Positions 42,133-51,409 of a stretch of DNA of 64,000 nucleotides are shown here, piece after piece. Position 1 is the stretch's first letter, and every line of letters begins with the position of its first letter. Source of the DNA: Vibrio sp. RE86 (GTDB taxonomy: Bacteria > Pseudomonadota > Gammaproteobacteria > Enterobacterales > Vibrionaceae); the NCBI RefSeq assembly GCF_013114545.1, contig NZ_VTXI01000024.1, positions 1-64,000 of the forward strand, in the 5' to 3' direction. Both the position numbers and the translations under genes were made by a program. The notes under the pieces are model-generated. The model saw only the letters and a list, made by a program, of their open reading frames with translations. It was not told the origin of the DNA and made no database searches.

Positions 42133-43644
42133 ATGAGCTTGACGCATGCTCCTCGTATGTTGGAGCTAGATTCTCAGATAGAGCTATTAGAGCGTTTACA
42201 GTTACTTACCAACTTCGGTTCTAACCTAGTTACCATTGCCGGAGCGCAAGGGGCGGGTAAAACGTGGCTGGCGCAGCACTATTTGGAGTCTTGGGCTCAG
42301 GACAAAAACCAATCCTTACTGATGTGTTACCCCAATCAAGGGGATGAACAACGACGTTCAACCATCCTCACTCAGTTAATCTCAGAGCCATTATTTAACC
42401 CTGCAGACTCTCTTGTGGAATCTTTCACTCGCTTGATGGATGGAGAGGTGTGCGATGTGGTCATCGCCATTGATGATGCTCACCGTTTGACTGAGTCGTT
42501 TATCTCTGAGCTTTGGATGCTGGTGCTGGAAGCTCAGGTTAATCCAGGCTGGACAGTCAATGTCTTGCTTTTCGCTCAACCAAGCAGTTTAGATGCTCTG
42601 CTGACTCGCCTCAGTTACGGGCAGGAACATAAGCCGATTGATCTTGAAATTGAAACACTTAGCCAAGCTGAGGCCGATCGATTTTTTGAACAATTGGTGA
42701 TTCGATTTGTCGAAGATGATATGGAAAAACGAGTGCGTAATGCATATCGTACTGTCGCTCGCCGACCAGGTGAGATCATGGCTTTAGGGGATTATAAAGT
42801 GGAAAAAAGGATCATTATCCGCTCAATTGTGGGTTCTCCGATCAATATTGCTCTATTGGTGATTACCTTACTGGTACTCATCGGTGGGGGCTATTACTGG
42901 ATGATGATGCAACCATCTCCAGATGATAAAGCGCAACAGATAACAGAATCTATTGAACAAACCGTGATTCCTACTCTGCCTGACGAGACCGTTTCAAATG
43001 GTGAGAACGTCGTGATCATCAACCCAGAAGTGGTGGTCGACCCGACTTTAGAAAACGCTGAAGACGACTCACAAGCTCTGCCACCTGATGTGACAGAAAA
43101 TGTATCCAGTGTCGGCAATTCGAAAATTGATACTCAGCGAGTCGTCATTACTTCCGATGTGGTTGATGCACTGATGGATGGCAAAGCGGAAAGTGTTGAT
43201 ACTAGCAACATTGAGCAGGTTATCGATCAGTCGGCTCAGCCAGTGAGCGAAACGGATAGCAACACTAGTCCTGATCAGGTTGAAGCGGAGGTACAAGAGG
43301 CTCCTCAAGAGAATCAACCTACCGTGATTACCTTCTCGTTTACTAAAGATGAGTTAAAAAGCTTCTCACCTCGGAGTTACACGTTGCAGCTAGCGGCGGT
43401 TAACTCACTTGAAGAAGTTCAGCTGTTTATTGAACAGTACGATCTTGCAAATGACGTATTCATCTACCCAACGGTTCGCAATGACGTTGATTGGTATATT
43501 GTGACCTACCAAAACTACCCAACCATTCAAGTGGCTCGAGACGCGGTTCAAGCACTGCCTGATACGCTACAAAATCTAGAGCCATGGGCTAAATCTCTCA
43601 ATCAAGTTCAACGTGAAATTGAACGTGGAAGCCAAGACAACTAG
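42133..43644 (+). CDS. damX: Cell-division protein DamX (AAA and SPOR domains)
   Basis: 503 residues. The N-terminal ~220 residues are an AAA/ATPase-like domain with Walker A 'GAQGAGKTWLAQ' and Walker B-like 'VVIAIDDAHRL'. One membrane segment lies at about 234-255, followed by a long acidic Pro/Glu/Asp-rich periplasmic linker. A C-terminal SPOR domain (about 415-490, 'YTLQLAAVNSLEEV') binds denuded peptidoglycan at the septum. E. coli DamX has the same plan. AGGATTTCGG stands before ATG. Confidence 0.93.
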   Translation: MSLTHAPRMLELDSQIELLERLQLLTNFGSNLVTIAGAQGAGKTWLAQHYLESWAQDKNQSLLMCYPNQGDEQRRSTILTQLISEPLFNPADSLVESFTRLMDGEVCDVVIAIDDAHRLTESFISELWMLVLEAQVNPGWTVNVLLFAQPSSLDALLTRLSYGQEHKPIDLEIETLSQAEADRFFEQLVIRFVEDDMEKRVRNAYRTVARRPGEIMALGDYKVEKRIIIRSIVGSPINIALLVITLLVLIGGGYYWMMMQPSPDDKAQQITESIEQTVIPTLPDETVSNGENVVIINPEVVVDPTLENAEDDSQALPPDVTENVSSVGNSKIDTQRVVITSDVVDALMDGKAESVDTSNIEQVIDQSAQPVSETDSNTSPDQVEAEVQEAPQENQPTVITFSFTKDELKSFSPRSYTLQLAAVNSLEEVQLFIEQYDLANDVFIYPTVRNDVDWYIVTYQNYPTIQVARDAVQALPDTLQNLEPWAKSLNQVQREIERGSQDN

Positions 43645-43737
43645 ATTTCTCTTAGCCGCCAGAAAATAGTCTGAGATTAATTACAAAATATGTTACATTC
43701 CGCAGCCTTAATTTATGGTTGATAGATAGAGCAGTAG

Positions 43738-44565
43738 ATGAAGAAGCAGCGTGCCTTCCTGAAATGGGCAGGTGGAAAATACGGACTTGTCGAAGATATC
43801 CAGCGTCACTTGCCAGAAGCTCGTAAGCTGGTGGAGCCGTTCGTTGGTGCTGGTTCTGTATTTCTGAATACTGACTATGAGCAGTATCTGCTGGCTGATA
43901 TCAACCCAGATTTGATTAATCTCTATAACCTGCTCAAAGAGGACCCTCAAGCCTATATCTCGGAAGCAAAACGTTGGTTCTGCCCTGAGAATAACCGCAA
44001 AGAAGCGTATCTCGATGTTCGCACTCAGTTCAATGCAACTGATGATGTGATGTACCGCTCGCTGGCTTTTCTTTATATGAACCGCTTTGGCTTTAATGGC
44101 TTGTGCCGTTACAACAAAAAGGGCGGCTTTAATGTCCCATTTGGTTCTTACAAAAAGCCGTACTTCCCAGAAGCCGAGTTAGAGTTCTTTGCCGAGAAAG
44201 CGAAAAAAGCGACGTTCGTGTGTGAAGGGTATACCGATACTTTTAAGCGCGCACGCAAAGGCAGTGTGGTCTATTGCGATCCGCCTTATGCACCGCTTTC
44301 AACAACTGCAAACTTTACCTCTTATGCGGGTAACGGCTTCTCTCTTGATGACCAAGCTGCACTGGCTGATGTCGCAGAGCGTGCTGCGCTAGAGCGTGGT
44401 ATCCCAGTGCTTATTTCAAATCACGATACGACTCTGACTCGCCGTTTGTATCATGGCGCAGAGCTAAATGTGGTCAAGGTGAAGAGAACCATTAGCCGAA
44501 ATGGAGCAGGGCGCAACAAGGTTGATGAACTTCTAGCACTATTCAAACCTACCGACGACAAATAG
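43738..44565 (+). CDS. dam: DNA adenine methyltransferase Dam
   Basis: 275 residues. Methylates adenine in GATC. SAM-binding 'FLKWAGGKYGLVEDI', 'EPFVGAGSVFLN' and the catalytic 'VVYCDPPYAPLS' (DPPY) are intact. In Vibrio it guides mismatch repair and is needed for replication of the second chromosome. Translation start has only a weak ribosome site, fitting the low levels known for Dam. It follows damX by 93 bases. Confidence 0.98.
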   Translation: MKKQRAFLKWAGGKYGLVEDIQRHLPEARKLVEPFVGAGSVFLNTDYEQYLLADINPDLINLYNLLKEDPQAYISEAKRWFCPENNRKEAYLDVRTQFNATDDVMYRSLAFLYMNRFGFNGLCRYNKKGGFNVPFGSYKKPYFPEAELEFFAEKAKKATFVCEGYTDTFKRARKGSVVYCDPPYAPLSTTANFTSYAGNGFSLDDQAALADVAERAALERGIPVLISNHDTTLTRRLYHGAELNVVKVKRTISRNGAGRNKVDELLALFKPTDDK

Positions 44566-44670
44566 CGACATTTCATCCCCTCTCCCTATCTTCTGACCTT
44601 TAGCTTAGGTAGAATTGCGCGCAAAGATTCTTCAGTGTGCAATGATGCCAACTAATACTAGAGGTCAGGT

Positions 44671-45342
44671 ATGAAAGATTTCCTTATCGCTCCATCGATT
44701 TTGTCTGCAGATATGGCTCGTCTTGGCGAAGACGTAGAAAAAGTACTCGCAGCAGGTGCCGATGTGGTTCACTTTGACGTAATGGACAACCACTACGTAC
44801 CTAACCTAACTTTCGGTGCGCCAATTTGTCAGGCACTACGTGATTACGGCATCACAGCACCTATCGATGTTCACCTAATGGTAAAGCCTGTTGACCGCAT
44901 CATCCCTGATTTTGCTAAAGCGGGTGCATCTATGATCACGTTCCACATTGAAGCATCAGAGCACGTTGATCGTACTCTACAACTGATCAAAGAGCACGGC
45001 TGTAAAGCAGGTGTAGTACTAAACCCAGCGACACCACTTGCTCACCTTGAGTACATCATCGATAAAGTTGACATGATCCTTCTGATGTCGGTAAACCCTG
45101 GATTTGGTGGTCAGTCGTTCATCCCTAAGACGCTTGATAAGCTGCGTGCTGTACGTAAGTTGATCGACGAATCAGGCCGCGATATTCGCCTAGAAATCGA
45201 CGGCGGTGTGAAAGTGGACAATATCAAAGAGATCGCAGAAGCGGGTGCGGATATGTTTGTTGCAGGCTCTGCTATCTTCAACCAGCCAGATTACAAAGAA
45301 GTGATCGACCAAATGCGCGCAGAATTGGCAAAGGTGAAGTAA
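44671..45342 (+). CDS. rpe: Ribulose-phosphate 3-epimerase
   Basis: 223 residues. TIM-barrel metalloenzyme interconverting ribulose 5-phosphate and xylulose 5-phosphate. 'APSILSADMARLGEDV', 'VHFDVMDNHYVPN', 'MSVNPGFGGQSF' and 'EIDGGVK' are intact. GAGG precedes ATG. Gene gph follows after 4 bases. Confidence 0.98.
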   Translation: MKDFLIAPSILSADMARLGEDVEKVLAAGADVVHFDVMDNHYVPNLTFGAPICQALRDYGITAPIDVHLMVKPVDRIIPDFAKAGASMITFHIEASEHVDRTLQLIKEHGCKAGVVLNPATPLAHLEYIIDKVDMILLMSVNPGFGGQSFIPKTLDKLRAVRKLIDESGRDIRLEIDGGVKVDNIKEIAEAGADMFVAGSAIFNQPDYKEVIDQMRAELAKVK

Positions 45343-45346
45343 GTCG

Positions 45347-46027
45347 ATGAGCAACATTAAATTAATCGCTTTTGATTTAGACGGTACGCTACTCGACAGC
45401 GTGCCAGACTTAGCCGTTGCGGCTGACCAAGCTGTGCAGGCATTAGGTTACCCAGCCGTCACTGAAGAACAAGTTCGTGACTATGTAGGCAATGGGGCTG
45501 ATATTCTTATTGGTCGAGCGCTTAGCCGCAGTTTGACACTCTCTCCAAACCTCGACCCAGAGTTGCACGCAAAAGCACGAGTGCTGTTTGATGACTACTA
45601 CGAAAAAAGTGGCCACAAACTTAGCCACCTATACCCTGCGGTGAAAGAGACTTTAGCAGAGCTACACAAAGCGGGTTTTACCATGGCGCTTGTGACCAAC
45701 AAGCCATCGAAGTTTGTGCCTGAAGTTTTGGCTAAGCACGGTATCGATAAGTATTTTGTCGATGTGATTGGTGGTGACACCTTCCCTGAGAAGAAACCGA
45801 ACCCGATGGCACTCAACTGGTTGCTAGAAAAACATCACTGCCAAGCTGATGAAATGATGATGGTGGGTGACTCAAGCAATGACATCAAAGCGGCGAAAAA
45901 CGCAGGTTGTCATTCGTTTGGCCTGACATACGGCTACAACCATGGTGAGCCTATTTCTGCGTCCAACCCTGATTATGTCGCAGATACCATCGCAGATTTA
46001 GTCGAAGCTGTCGCTGTTTCAGCGTAA
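45347..46027 (+). CDS. gph: Phosphoglycolate phosphatase
   Basis: 226 residues. HAD-superfamily phosphatase that removes phosphoglycolate, including that from DNA repair. Motif I 'AFDLDGTLLDSVPDL', motif II 'LVTNKP', motif III-IV 'GDSSNDIKAAKNAG' are intact. Placed 4 bases after rpe, as in E. coli. Confidence 0.96.
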   Translation: MSNIKLIAFDLDGTLLDSVPDLAVAADQAVQALGYPAVTEEQVRDYVGNGADILIGRALSRSLTLSPNLDPELHAKARVLFDDYYEKSGHKLSHLYPAVKETLAELHKAGFTMALVTNKPSKFVPEVLAKHGIDKYFVDVIGGDTFPEKKPNPMALNWLLEKHHCQADEMMMVGDSSNDIKAAKNAGCHSFGLTYGYNHGEPISASNPDYVADTIADLVEAVAVSA

Positions 46028-46074
46028 TCGCAACAAAAGATCTTTCAAAATACTCGTTAATGAGTACACTGAGT

Positions 46075-46121
46075 AAACCGTGTGATGAGGTAATGACTAC
46101 CTGTGTTCACACGGTTTTTTT
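46075..46121 (+). terminator. Terminator between gph and trpS
   Basis: AAACCGTGTGA (46075-46085) pairs with TCACACGGTTT (46107-46117), with an inner GGTA/TACC stem and a run of seven Ts. It ends 37 bases before the trpS start. Confidence 0.85.
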
Positions 46122-46158
46122 CATTTATTCGTAATAAGAAGTCAAAGGAATTATTCCC

Positions 46159-47196
46159 ATGAGCAAACCCATTGTATTGAGTGGTGTTCAACCATCAGGT
46201 GAACTAAGTATCGGTAACTACTTGGGTGCTCTACGTCAATGGCAGCAGATGCAAGACGACTACGATTGCCAATACTGTGTAGTAGACCTTCATGCGATTA
46301 CGGTTCGCCAAGACCCGAAAGCACTGCATGAAGCGACTCTAGATGCACTCGCAATTTGTCTCGCTGTTGGTGTTGATCCGCAAAAGAGCACGCTATTTGT
46401 TCAGTCACATGTACCAGAGCATGCTCAACTTGGTTGGCTTCTTAACTGTTACACCCAGATGGGTGAACTGGGCCGTATGACTCAGTTTAAAGACAAATCT
46501 GCGCGTTACTCAAAAGATTCATCTAGCCAATTTGGTGATGTAAACGTGGGTCTGTTTGATTACCCAGTACTGATGGCCGCTGACATTCTTCTTTACGGCG
46601 CGCACCAAGTGCCAGTGGGTAGCGATCAGAAACAGCACCTAGAGTTAGCGCGTGATATCGCAAACCGTTTCAACAACATCTACTCGCCAGAGCAACCAAT
46701 CTTCCAAGTACCAGAGCCGTACATTCCTACTGTGAATGCGCGTGTTATGAGCCTGCAAGATGCAACGAAGAAGATGTCTAAGTCAGACGATAACCGTAAG
46801 AACGTTATCACTCTGCTTGAAGAGCCTAAGTCAATCATCAAAAAGATTAACAAAGCTCAGACAGATGCTGAGACACCACCACGTATCGCACATGATTGGG
46901 ATAACAAAGCGGGTATTTCTAACCTAATGGGTCTGTATTCAGCAGCAACGGGCATGAGCTTTGAAGAGATCGAAGCGAAGTACCAAGGCGTTGAAATGTA
47001 CGGTCCATTTAAGAAAGATGTTGGTCAAGCGATCGTTGAGATGCTAGAGCCTATCCAATCGGAATACCACCGTATCCGAGCTGACCGTGCTTACATGGAT
47101 CAAGTGATGAAGCAGGGTGCGGAGAAGGCATCAGCTCGCGCAGCAGAGACGCTAAAGAAAGCATACGAAGCAGTTGGCTTTGTTGCTCGCCCATAG
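46159..47196 (+). CDS. trpS: Tryptophanyl-tRNA synthetase
   Basis: 345 residues. Class I synthetase charging tRNA-Trp. The HIGH-like motif is 'SGELSIGNYLGAL' and the KMSKS motif is 'KKMSKSDDNRK'. Length is close to E. coli TrpS (334). A terminator separates it from gph, so it may have its own promoter or depend on read-through. Confidence 0.98.
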   Translation: MSKPIVLSGVQPSGELSIGNYLGALRQWQQMQDDYDCQYCVVDLHAITVRQDPKALHEATLDALAICLAVGVDPQKSTLFVQSHVPEHAQLGWLLNCYTQMGELGRMTQFKDKSARYSKDSSSQFGDVNVGLFDYPVLMAADILLYGAHQVPVGSDQKQHLELARDIANRFNNIYSPEQPIFQVPEPYIPTVNARVMSLQDATKKMSKSDDNRKNVITLLEEPKSIIKKINKAQTDAETPPRIAHDWDNKAGISNLMGLYSAATGMSFEEIEAKYQGVEMYGPFKKDVGQAIVEMLEPIQSEYHRIRADRAYMDQVMKQGAEKASARAAETLKKAYEAVGFVARP

Positions 47197-47220
47197 ATTT
47201 AGCGCTTTAAGAAAATATAA

Positions 47221-47246
47221 AAAACGGACTCGCTTGAGTCCGTTTT
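47221..47246. terminator. Bidirectional terminator between trpS and trmL
   Basis: A perfect 11-bp stem (47221-47231 with 47236-47246), 4-nt loop, with A and T runs on both sides. Confidence 0.92.
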
Positions 47247-47264
47247 TTTATATTTAGATACTTG

Positions 47265-47741
47265 TTACTGCGCGCCTTCAAAGCCCATTTGACGCCATGC
47301 CTCGAAAGCTATGATTGCGACCGCATTGGAAAGGTTTAAGCTGCGAGCATCTGGCATCATTGGAATACGGATACGTTGCTCCATTGGCATGCTATCAATT
47401 AGCTCTGCAGGTAAGCCGCGAGTTTCTGGGCCAAATAGCAGGACATCACCTTTCTTGAAGTTTGCATCAACGTGATGGCCTGTCGTCTTAGTTGTGCAGG
47501 CGAAAATGCGGTAATCCCCACGCTCTTTTTCTAGGTACTCAACAAAAGCTTGGTAATTTTTATGGCGCGTAACGCGGGCAAGATCATGGTAGTCGAGGCC
47601 TGCTCGACGTACTTTTTTCTCTTCTAAATCAAACCCTAGTGGCTCAATCAAATGTAAGTTCGCACCACAGTTAGCACAAAGGCGAATAATATTTCCTGTG
47701 TTAGGGGCAATCTCGGGCTCGTAAAGGGCGATATCAAACAT
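47265..47741 (-). CDS. trmL: tRNA (cytidine/uridine-34-2'-O)-methyltransferase TrmL
   Basis: 158 residues. A SPOUT-class (trefoil knot) methyltransferase of the wobble position in tRNA-Leu. 'IALYEPEIAPNTGNIIRLCA', 'LLFGPETRGLPAELI' and 'SLNLSNAVAIIAFEAWRQ' are the family's motifs 1-3. Length matches E. coli TrmL (157). Confidence 0.95.
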   Translation of the reverse strand: MFDIALYEPEIAPNTGNIIRLCANCGANLHLIEPLGFDLEEKKVRRAGLDYHDLARVTRHKNYQAFVEYLEKERGDYRIFACTTKTTGHHVDANFKKGDVLLFGPETRGLPAELIDSMPMEQRIRIPMMPDARSLNLSNAVAIIAFEAWRQMGFEGAQ

Positions 47742-47838
47742 GATTCAGCTTTCTTATCTTAGAATGAATAGAGCGGGAAAGTATAAGGCGGCTTCTGAAA
47801 ACCGCCAAGCCTGACGTTGTGAGTTTTTGTGTTGAATT

Positions 47839-48456
47839 TTATTTCCCTTGGGCTAGTGCGACGGCGTAATTCTCGCTGACAGCATCCCAGTTAACCACAT
47901 TCCACCAAGCGTCAATATAATCTGGTCGGCGGTTTTGATAGCTGATGTAGTAGGCGTGTTCCCAAACATCGAGAGCTAAGATCGGCTCCCCTTGTACTGT
48001 TGAAACATCCATTAGGGGGTTATCTTGATTGCTGGTCGAAGCAATGTGCAATGCACCGTCTTTAACGACAAGCCAAGCGAAGCCTGAACCAAAGGTATTG
48101 ATTGCCGCTTCAGTAAAGAGCTCTTGAAACTGCTTAAAGCTGCCAAATGTGTCAACAATAGCTTGTCCTAAGTCACCATCTGGTGCTCCGCCACCGTTCG
48201 GGGTCATGCAATTCCAGTAAAGAACATGGTTATAGTAACCACCACCATTATTGCGCACAGCAGGAGAGTGCTGAGAGATATTCGCGAAGATCTCCTCTAA
48301 CGAGGCAGACTCCAAGTCACTGCCTTTAACTGCGTTTACAAACTTATCGAAGTAAGTGCGATGGTGTTTGCTGTAGTGGACTTCCATGGTTTTTGCATCG
48401 ATGTACGGCTCAAGAGCATCGTAAGCGTAAGGAAGTTCTGGAAACGTATGAGACAT
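47839..48456 (-). CDS. sodA: Superoxide dismutase, manganese type
   Basis: 205 residues. Metal ligands are visible in 'VHYSKHHRTYF', 'YYNHVLYW' and 'DVWEHAYY'. The metal-type markers favour Mn: Gly in 'NNGGGYYNH' (Gln in Fe-SOD) and the Gln in 'STSNQDNPLM'. GGAGG before ATG. A Fur-like box upstream suggests iron control. Cytosolic, no signal peptide. Confidence 0.93.
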   Translation of the reverse strand: MSHTFPELPYAYDALEPYIDAKTMEVHYSKHHRTYFDKFVNAVKGSDLESASLEEIFANISQHSPAVRNNGGGYYNHVLYWNCMTPNGGGAPDGDLGQAIVDTFGSFKQFQELFTEAAINTFGSGFAWLVVKDGALHIASTSNQDNPLMDVSTVQGEPILALDVWEHAYYISYQNRRPDYIDAWWNVVNWDAVSENYAVALAQGK

Positions 48457-48492
48457 AGTAAATCCTCCGTAATTGAAGGATTTACTTTAAAT

Positions 48493-48511
48493 GATAATGA
48501 GATCCATTATC
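48493..48511 (-). promoter_or_regulatory. Fur box upstream of sodA
   Basis: The 19-mer GATAATGAGATCCATTATC matches the Fur consensus GATAATGATAATCATTATC at 16 of 19 positions and is a near-perfect inverted repeat. It lies 37 bases before the sodA start. Confidence 0.8.
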
Positions 48512-48530
48512 AACTGTCTATTTTGTATGG

Positions 48531-49916
48531 TTATTTATCATTGCTCAGTGGTAACGTGATTTCGACTCTTAATCCACCAAGCTTGCTACGTTTGGCTGTG
48601 ATACTACCGCTATGTTGACGAATAGCACTGTCGGTAATTGTTAGACCTAGCCCTGTCCCACCACTGTGTCTGTCTCGGGCGGTTGAAACGCGATAGAACG
48701 GGCGGAAGATAGCCTCTAACTCATGATCAGGGACGCCTTCACCATTATCATCGACCGCGATCATTACTTGCTGGTGTGACTCAGTGAAAGTAACTTCGAT
48801 TTGATCTTTACCGTAGTAAATGGCGTTGCGAACAATGTTATCCACGGCACTCATCAGTAGCTTTGGATTGCCAGAAATCACCCCTTCAGGAATCGAATTG
48901 AAGGTGAGGTTTTTTGCCATCTGCTCGGCTTCAAATTGCGCATCAGAAAGAATCGCTTCCCATAGGCTTGCCATAGGTTGTTCTTCTCGCGTTAGGTGGC
49001 TATCGACCTGCATACGAGAGAGCTCCAACAGCTCACCAATCATCTGCTCTAAACGTTGGGCTTCGGTATCAATTCGAGTCAGCTCTGGACTTTCACCTTG
49101 CTTACGAGTGGCTAGAGCATTTGCCATGCGTAAACGAGTTAAGGGAGAGCGTAATTCGTGAGAGATGTCCGACAGTAGCCGTTGCTGCCCTGAAATCATC
49201 TGATTCACCGCTTCGACCATTTGGTTAAAGCTTGCCCCTGCTTGACGGAACTCACTGGTACCTTTCTCTAACTCAGGGTCGACGACAAACTCTCCCTTGG
49301 CAACACGCTTCGCCGCACGTTCTAGTTTACGTGCAGGTTGGCTGAGTGCCCAAGCTAACCACAAGAGTAGCGGTGTGCTGACAAACATGACTGCAAACAA
49401 GAGTTGGAATGGTCGATCAAACATGCGCAGTAAAAACGGCGGTGGTTGGTTCCACTTCACGCCGACATAAAGCAGCAAATCTTCTTTGGCGAGTGTGACC
49501 GGAATCGGGCCTGCCACCATATAGTGTCCGTAAAGTTTTTGTTGCGGTTGGCCGGGCACCTCAACACTGGTGATGAAGTTTTGCAGTGCTCGATACTTGT
49601 AGTTTTTTCGGTCTTGAGTGGTGAGGATATTGCCATCCAAGTCGGTGACGAAAAAGCGAGGGCGAGGATCTTTTGGAGAGCGCTTTGGGCCTTCTAATCG
49701 ATAAAGCACTTTGGCAAGGTTATCTTCATTTTGATACTTGCGTTCGATGTTGGACTTTAATTCCTGCAAGCGATCATAGTGATCAGCGGGAATGTCGCGT
49801 GCTTTTCTTGGATCAAGATGTGGCAAAGATAATACGGCAACCAGCACCAAAAACATCGTAAACCAAAAGATGGCAAAAATGCGGCCATACAAGCTAGTGA
49901 TTTTCGGTAAGCGCAT
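48531..49916 (-). CDS. cpxA: Envelope-stress sensor histidine kinase CpxA
   Basis: 461 residues. Two membrane segments (about 12-30 and 165-188) flank a periplasmic sensor domain. HAMP follows, then HisKA with the phospho-acceptor in 'LLSDISHELRSPLTRLR', and HATPase with 'VDDNGEGVPD' and 'GGTGLGLTI'. Pairs with CpxR. The start codon overlaps the cpxR stop by one base (TAATG), so translation is coupled. Confidence 0.96.
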   Translation of the reverse strand: MRLPKITSLYGRIFAIFWFTMFLVLVAVLSLPHLDPRKARDIPADHYDRLQELKSNIERKYQNEDNLAKVLYRLEGPKRSPKDPRPRFFVTDLDGNILTTQDRKNYKYRALQNFITSVEVPGQPQQKLYGHYMVAGPIPVTLAKEDLLLYVGVKWNQPPPFLLRMFDRPFQLLFAVMFVSTPLLLWLAWALSQPARKLERAAKRVAKGEFVVDPELEKGTSEFRQAGASFNQMVEAVNQMISGQQRLLSDISHELRSPLTRLRMANALATRKQGESPELTRIDTEAQRLEQMIGELLELSRMQVDSHLTREEQPMASLWEAILSDAQFEAEQMAKNLTFNSIPEGVISGNPKLLMSAVDNIVRNAIYYGKDQIEVTFTESHQQVMIAVDDNGEGVPDHELEAIFRPFYRVSTARDRHSGGTGLGLTITDSAIRQHSGSITAKRSKLGGLRVEITLPLSNDK

Positions 49917-50608
49917 TAATCCTCCTCGACGAGAAGGTAACCACGACCACGAATGGTCTTAATACGCGATTTGCCATCATCACGTTCTGGAATTTTTTTG
50001 CGCAGATTCGAGACATGCATATCAATCGCACGGTCAAATGCCGCTAGACGTTTACCAAGGACATCAAGGCTTAGTGCTTCTTTGGTTATCGTCTCGCCTG
50101 GGTTTTGGATAAAGTGGCTCAGCAATGCAAATTCAGTTGAGGTGAGATCCATTAGTTCGCCTTGGCAATAGGCTTCTTGCTTACCTGGGTACACCTGAAT
50201 GTCTTGGTATTCAATACAGTCTGAGTGTTTCGCGGGTTTAGTGTTGTTGCTTGCTGTGCGACGCAGAATAGCGCGGATGCGTGCCAGTAACTCACGATCG
50301 CTAAAAGGTTTAGGTAAGTAGTCGTCAGCACCGAGTTCTAGCCCGATCACTCGATCAATCTCTTCACCTTTGGCGGTTAACATCAATACAGGTGTTTCCC
50401 ATGATTCTCTCAGGCGTTTTAGTGTCTCCATGCCGTTGAGTTTTGGCATCATCACATCGAGCAGAATCAGGTCAATGTCGTCAGTTAATAGTTCAAGTCC
50501 CTCTTCACCATTGTTTGCCTCTGAAACATCAAACCCCTCAAACGACAGCACTTCCTTTAGAAGGCTCGTCAACTCGGTGTCATCATCAATCAATAGAATA
50601 TGTGGCAT
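49916..50608 (-). CDS. cpxR: Envelope-stress response regulator CpxR
   Basis: 230 residues. OmpR-family: receiver with the phospho-acceptor Asp in 'IDLILLDVMMPKLNG', and a C-terminal winged helix ('LRKKIPERDDGKSRIKTIRG'). Divergent from its target cpxP, with a CpxR box between. Confidence 0.97.
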   Translation of the reverse strand: MPHILLIDDDTELTSLLKEVLSFEGFDVSEANNGEEGLELLTDDIDLILLDVMMPKLNGMETLKRLRESWETPVLMLTAKGEEIDRVIGLELGADDYLPKPFSDRELLARIRAILRRTASNNTKPAKHSDCIEYQDIQVYPGKQEAYCQGELMDLTSTEFALLSHFIQNPGETITKEALSLDVLGKRLAAFDRAIDMHVSNLRKKIPERDDGKSRIKTIRGRGYLLVEED

Positions 50609-50684
50609 AACAAAAGTCTCTACGCAATTTGGTTACCGTTATATTACTGCTAATTGAACCAGAGATTTAGCGTCAATGTTGCTC

Positions 50685-50699
50685 TTTACGATTCTTTAC
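50685..50699. promoter_or_regulatory. CpxR box between cpxRA and cpxP
   Basis: TTTAC-GATTC-TTTAC is the reverse complement of GTAAA-N5-GTAAA, the exact CpxR consensus. It could serve both the divergent cpxR and cpxP promoters. Confidence 0.85.
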
Positions 50700-50797
50700 G
50701 CTCTCTAGACGTCACTTTACATAGCAGGTCGTATTCTATACTCAAGCGCTGCAGAGAACCGCAGCACAATCCAATAGATTAAGTGAAAGGTATGATT

Positions 50798-51301
50798 ATG
50801 AAATTAGCAAAGAAATTAGTATTGGCGGCTGTGGTAGTTCCTCTAACTCTTGGTACAGCAAGTGCTTTTGCATTCGGTGGGAAAGACGGTAAGAAAGGCG
50901 GTCACGGCGAGTGTGGCGGTGGTTTCAACCATAAAGTTCTGCGCAAGCTTGACCTAACGGATGCACAAAAAGATCAGCTTAAAGAGATGCGTGAAGCGGG
51001 CAAGGCAGAAATGAAGGCAAACTTTAAAGAGAACTTCGAAGCTCGCCATGCTGAAATGCAAGCGCAAAAAGCGAAAGTGCAAGAGCTAGTGCTAGCGGAT
51101 AACTTTGACCAAGCAGCCGCAAACGAGCTGGCAAAAGCGATGGTAGAAAAACAAACTGAGCGTAAAGTGAAGATGCTAGAGAAGCAGCACCAAATGCTAA
51201 GTATTTTGACTCCTGAGCAAAAAGAGAAATTTGTAGAGCTTTCTCAAGAGCGTGCTGACAAGTGTGCAGAAAAGATGCAAAAGCGTTTAGCTGACAAGTA
51301 A
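50798..51301 (+). CDS. cpxP: Periplasmic CpxP/Spy-family protein
   Basis: 167 residues. Signal peptide (MKLAKKLVLAAVVVPLTLG, cleavage after about ASAFA). The mature protein is helical, charged, and has two LTxxQ-type motifs, 'LDLTDAQKDQLKEM' and 'LTPEQKEKF', as in CpxP and Spy. CpxP inhibits CpxA and binds misfolded proteins. The location opposite cpxRA supports CpxP over Spy. I chose ATG 50798, seven bases after AAAGG; ATG 50792 is too close. Confidence 0.92.
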   Translation: MKLAKKLVLAAVVVPLTLGTASAFAFGGKDGKKGGHGECGGGFNHKVLRKLDLTDAQKDQLKEMREAGKAEMKANFKENFEARHAEMQAQKAKVQELVLADNFDQAAANELAKAMVEKQTERKVKMLEKQHQMLSILTPEQKEKFVELSQERADKCAEKMQKRLADK

Positions 51302-51317
51302 AAAATCAATCTCTAGT

Positions 51318-51343
51318 AAGGCGGCCAAATGGTCGCCTTTTTT
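51318..51343 (+). terminator. cpxP terminator
   Basis: AAGGCGGCC (51318-51326) pairs with GGTCGCCTT (51331-51339) with one G-T pair, then six Ts. In E. coli the cpxP 3' end gives the small RNA CpxQ; whether that holds here is not visible. Confidence 0.85.
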
Positions 51344-51409
51344 GTGTCATTTTTATTCAATCTCAGAGGCGTTATACTAAAAGCGTGTTTGAAAAATAAA
51401 GCGATATCA

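Noticed and set aside
44593..44668. CTGACCT (44593-44599) complementary to AGGTCAG over the rpe ribosome site
   Set aside because: A 7-base match at that distance is likely by chance, and a closer alternative pairing exists for the first arm.
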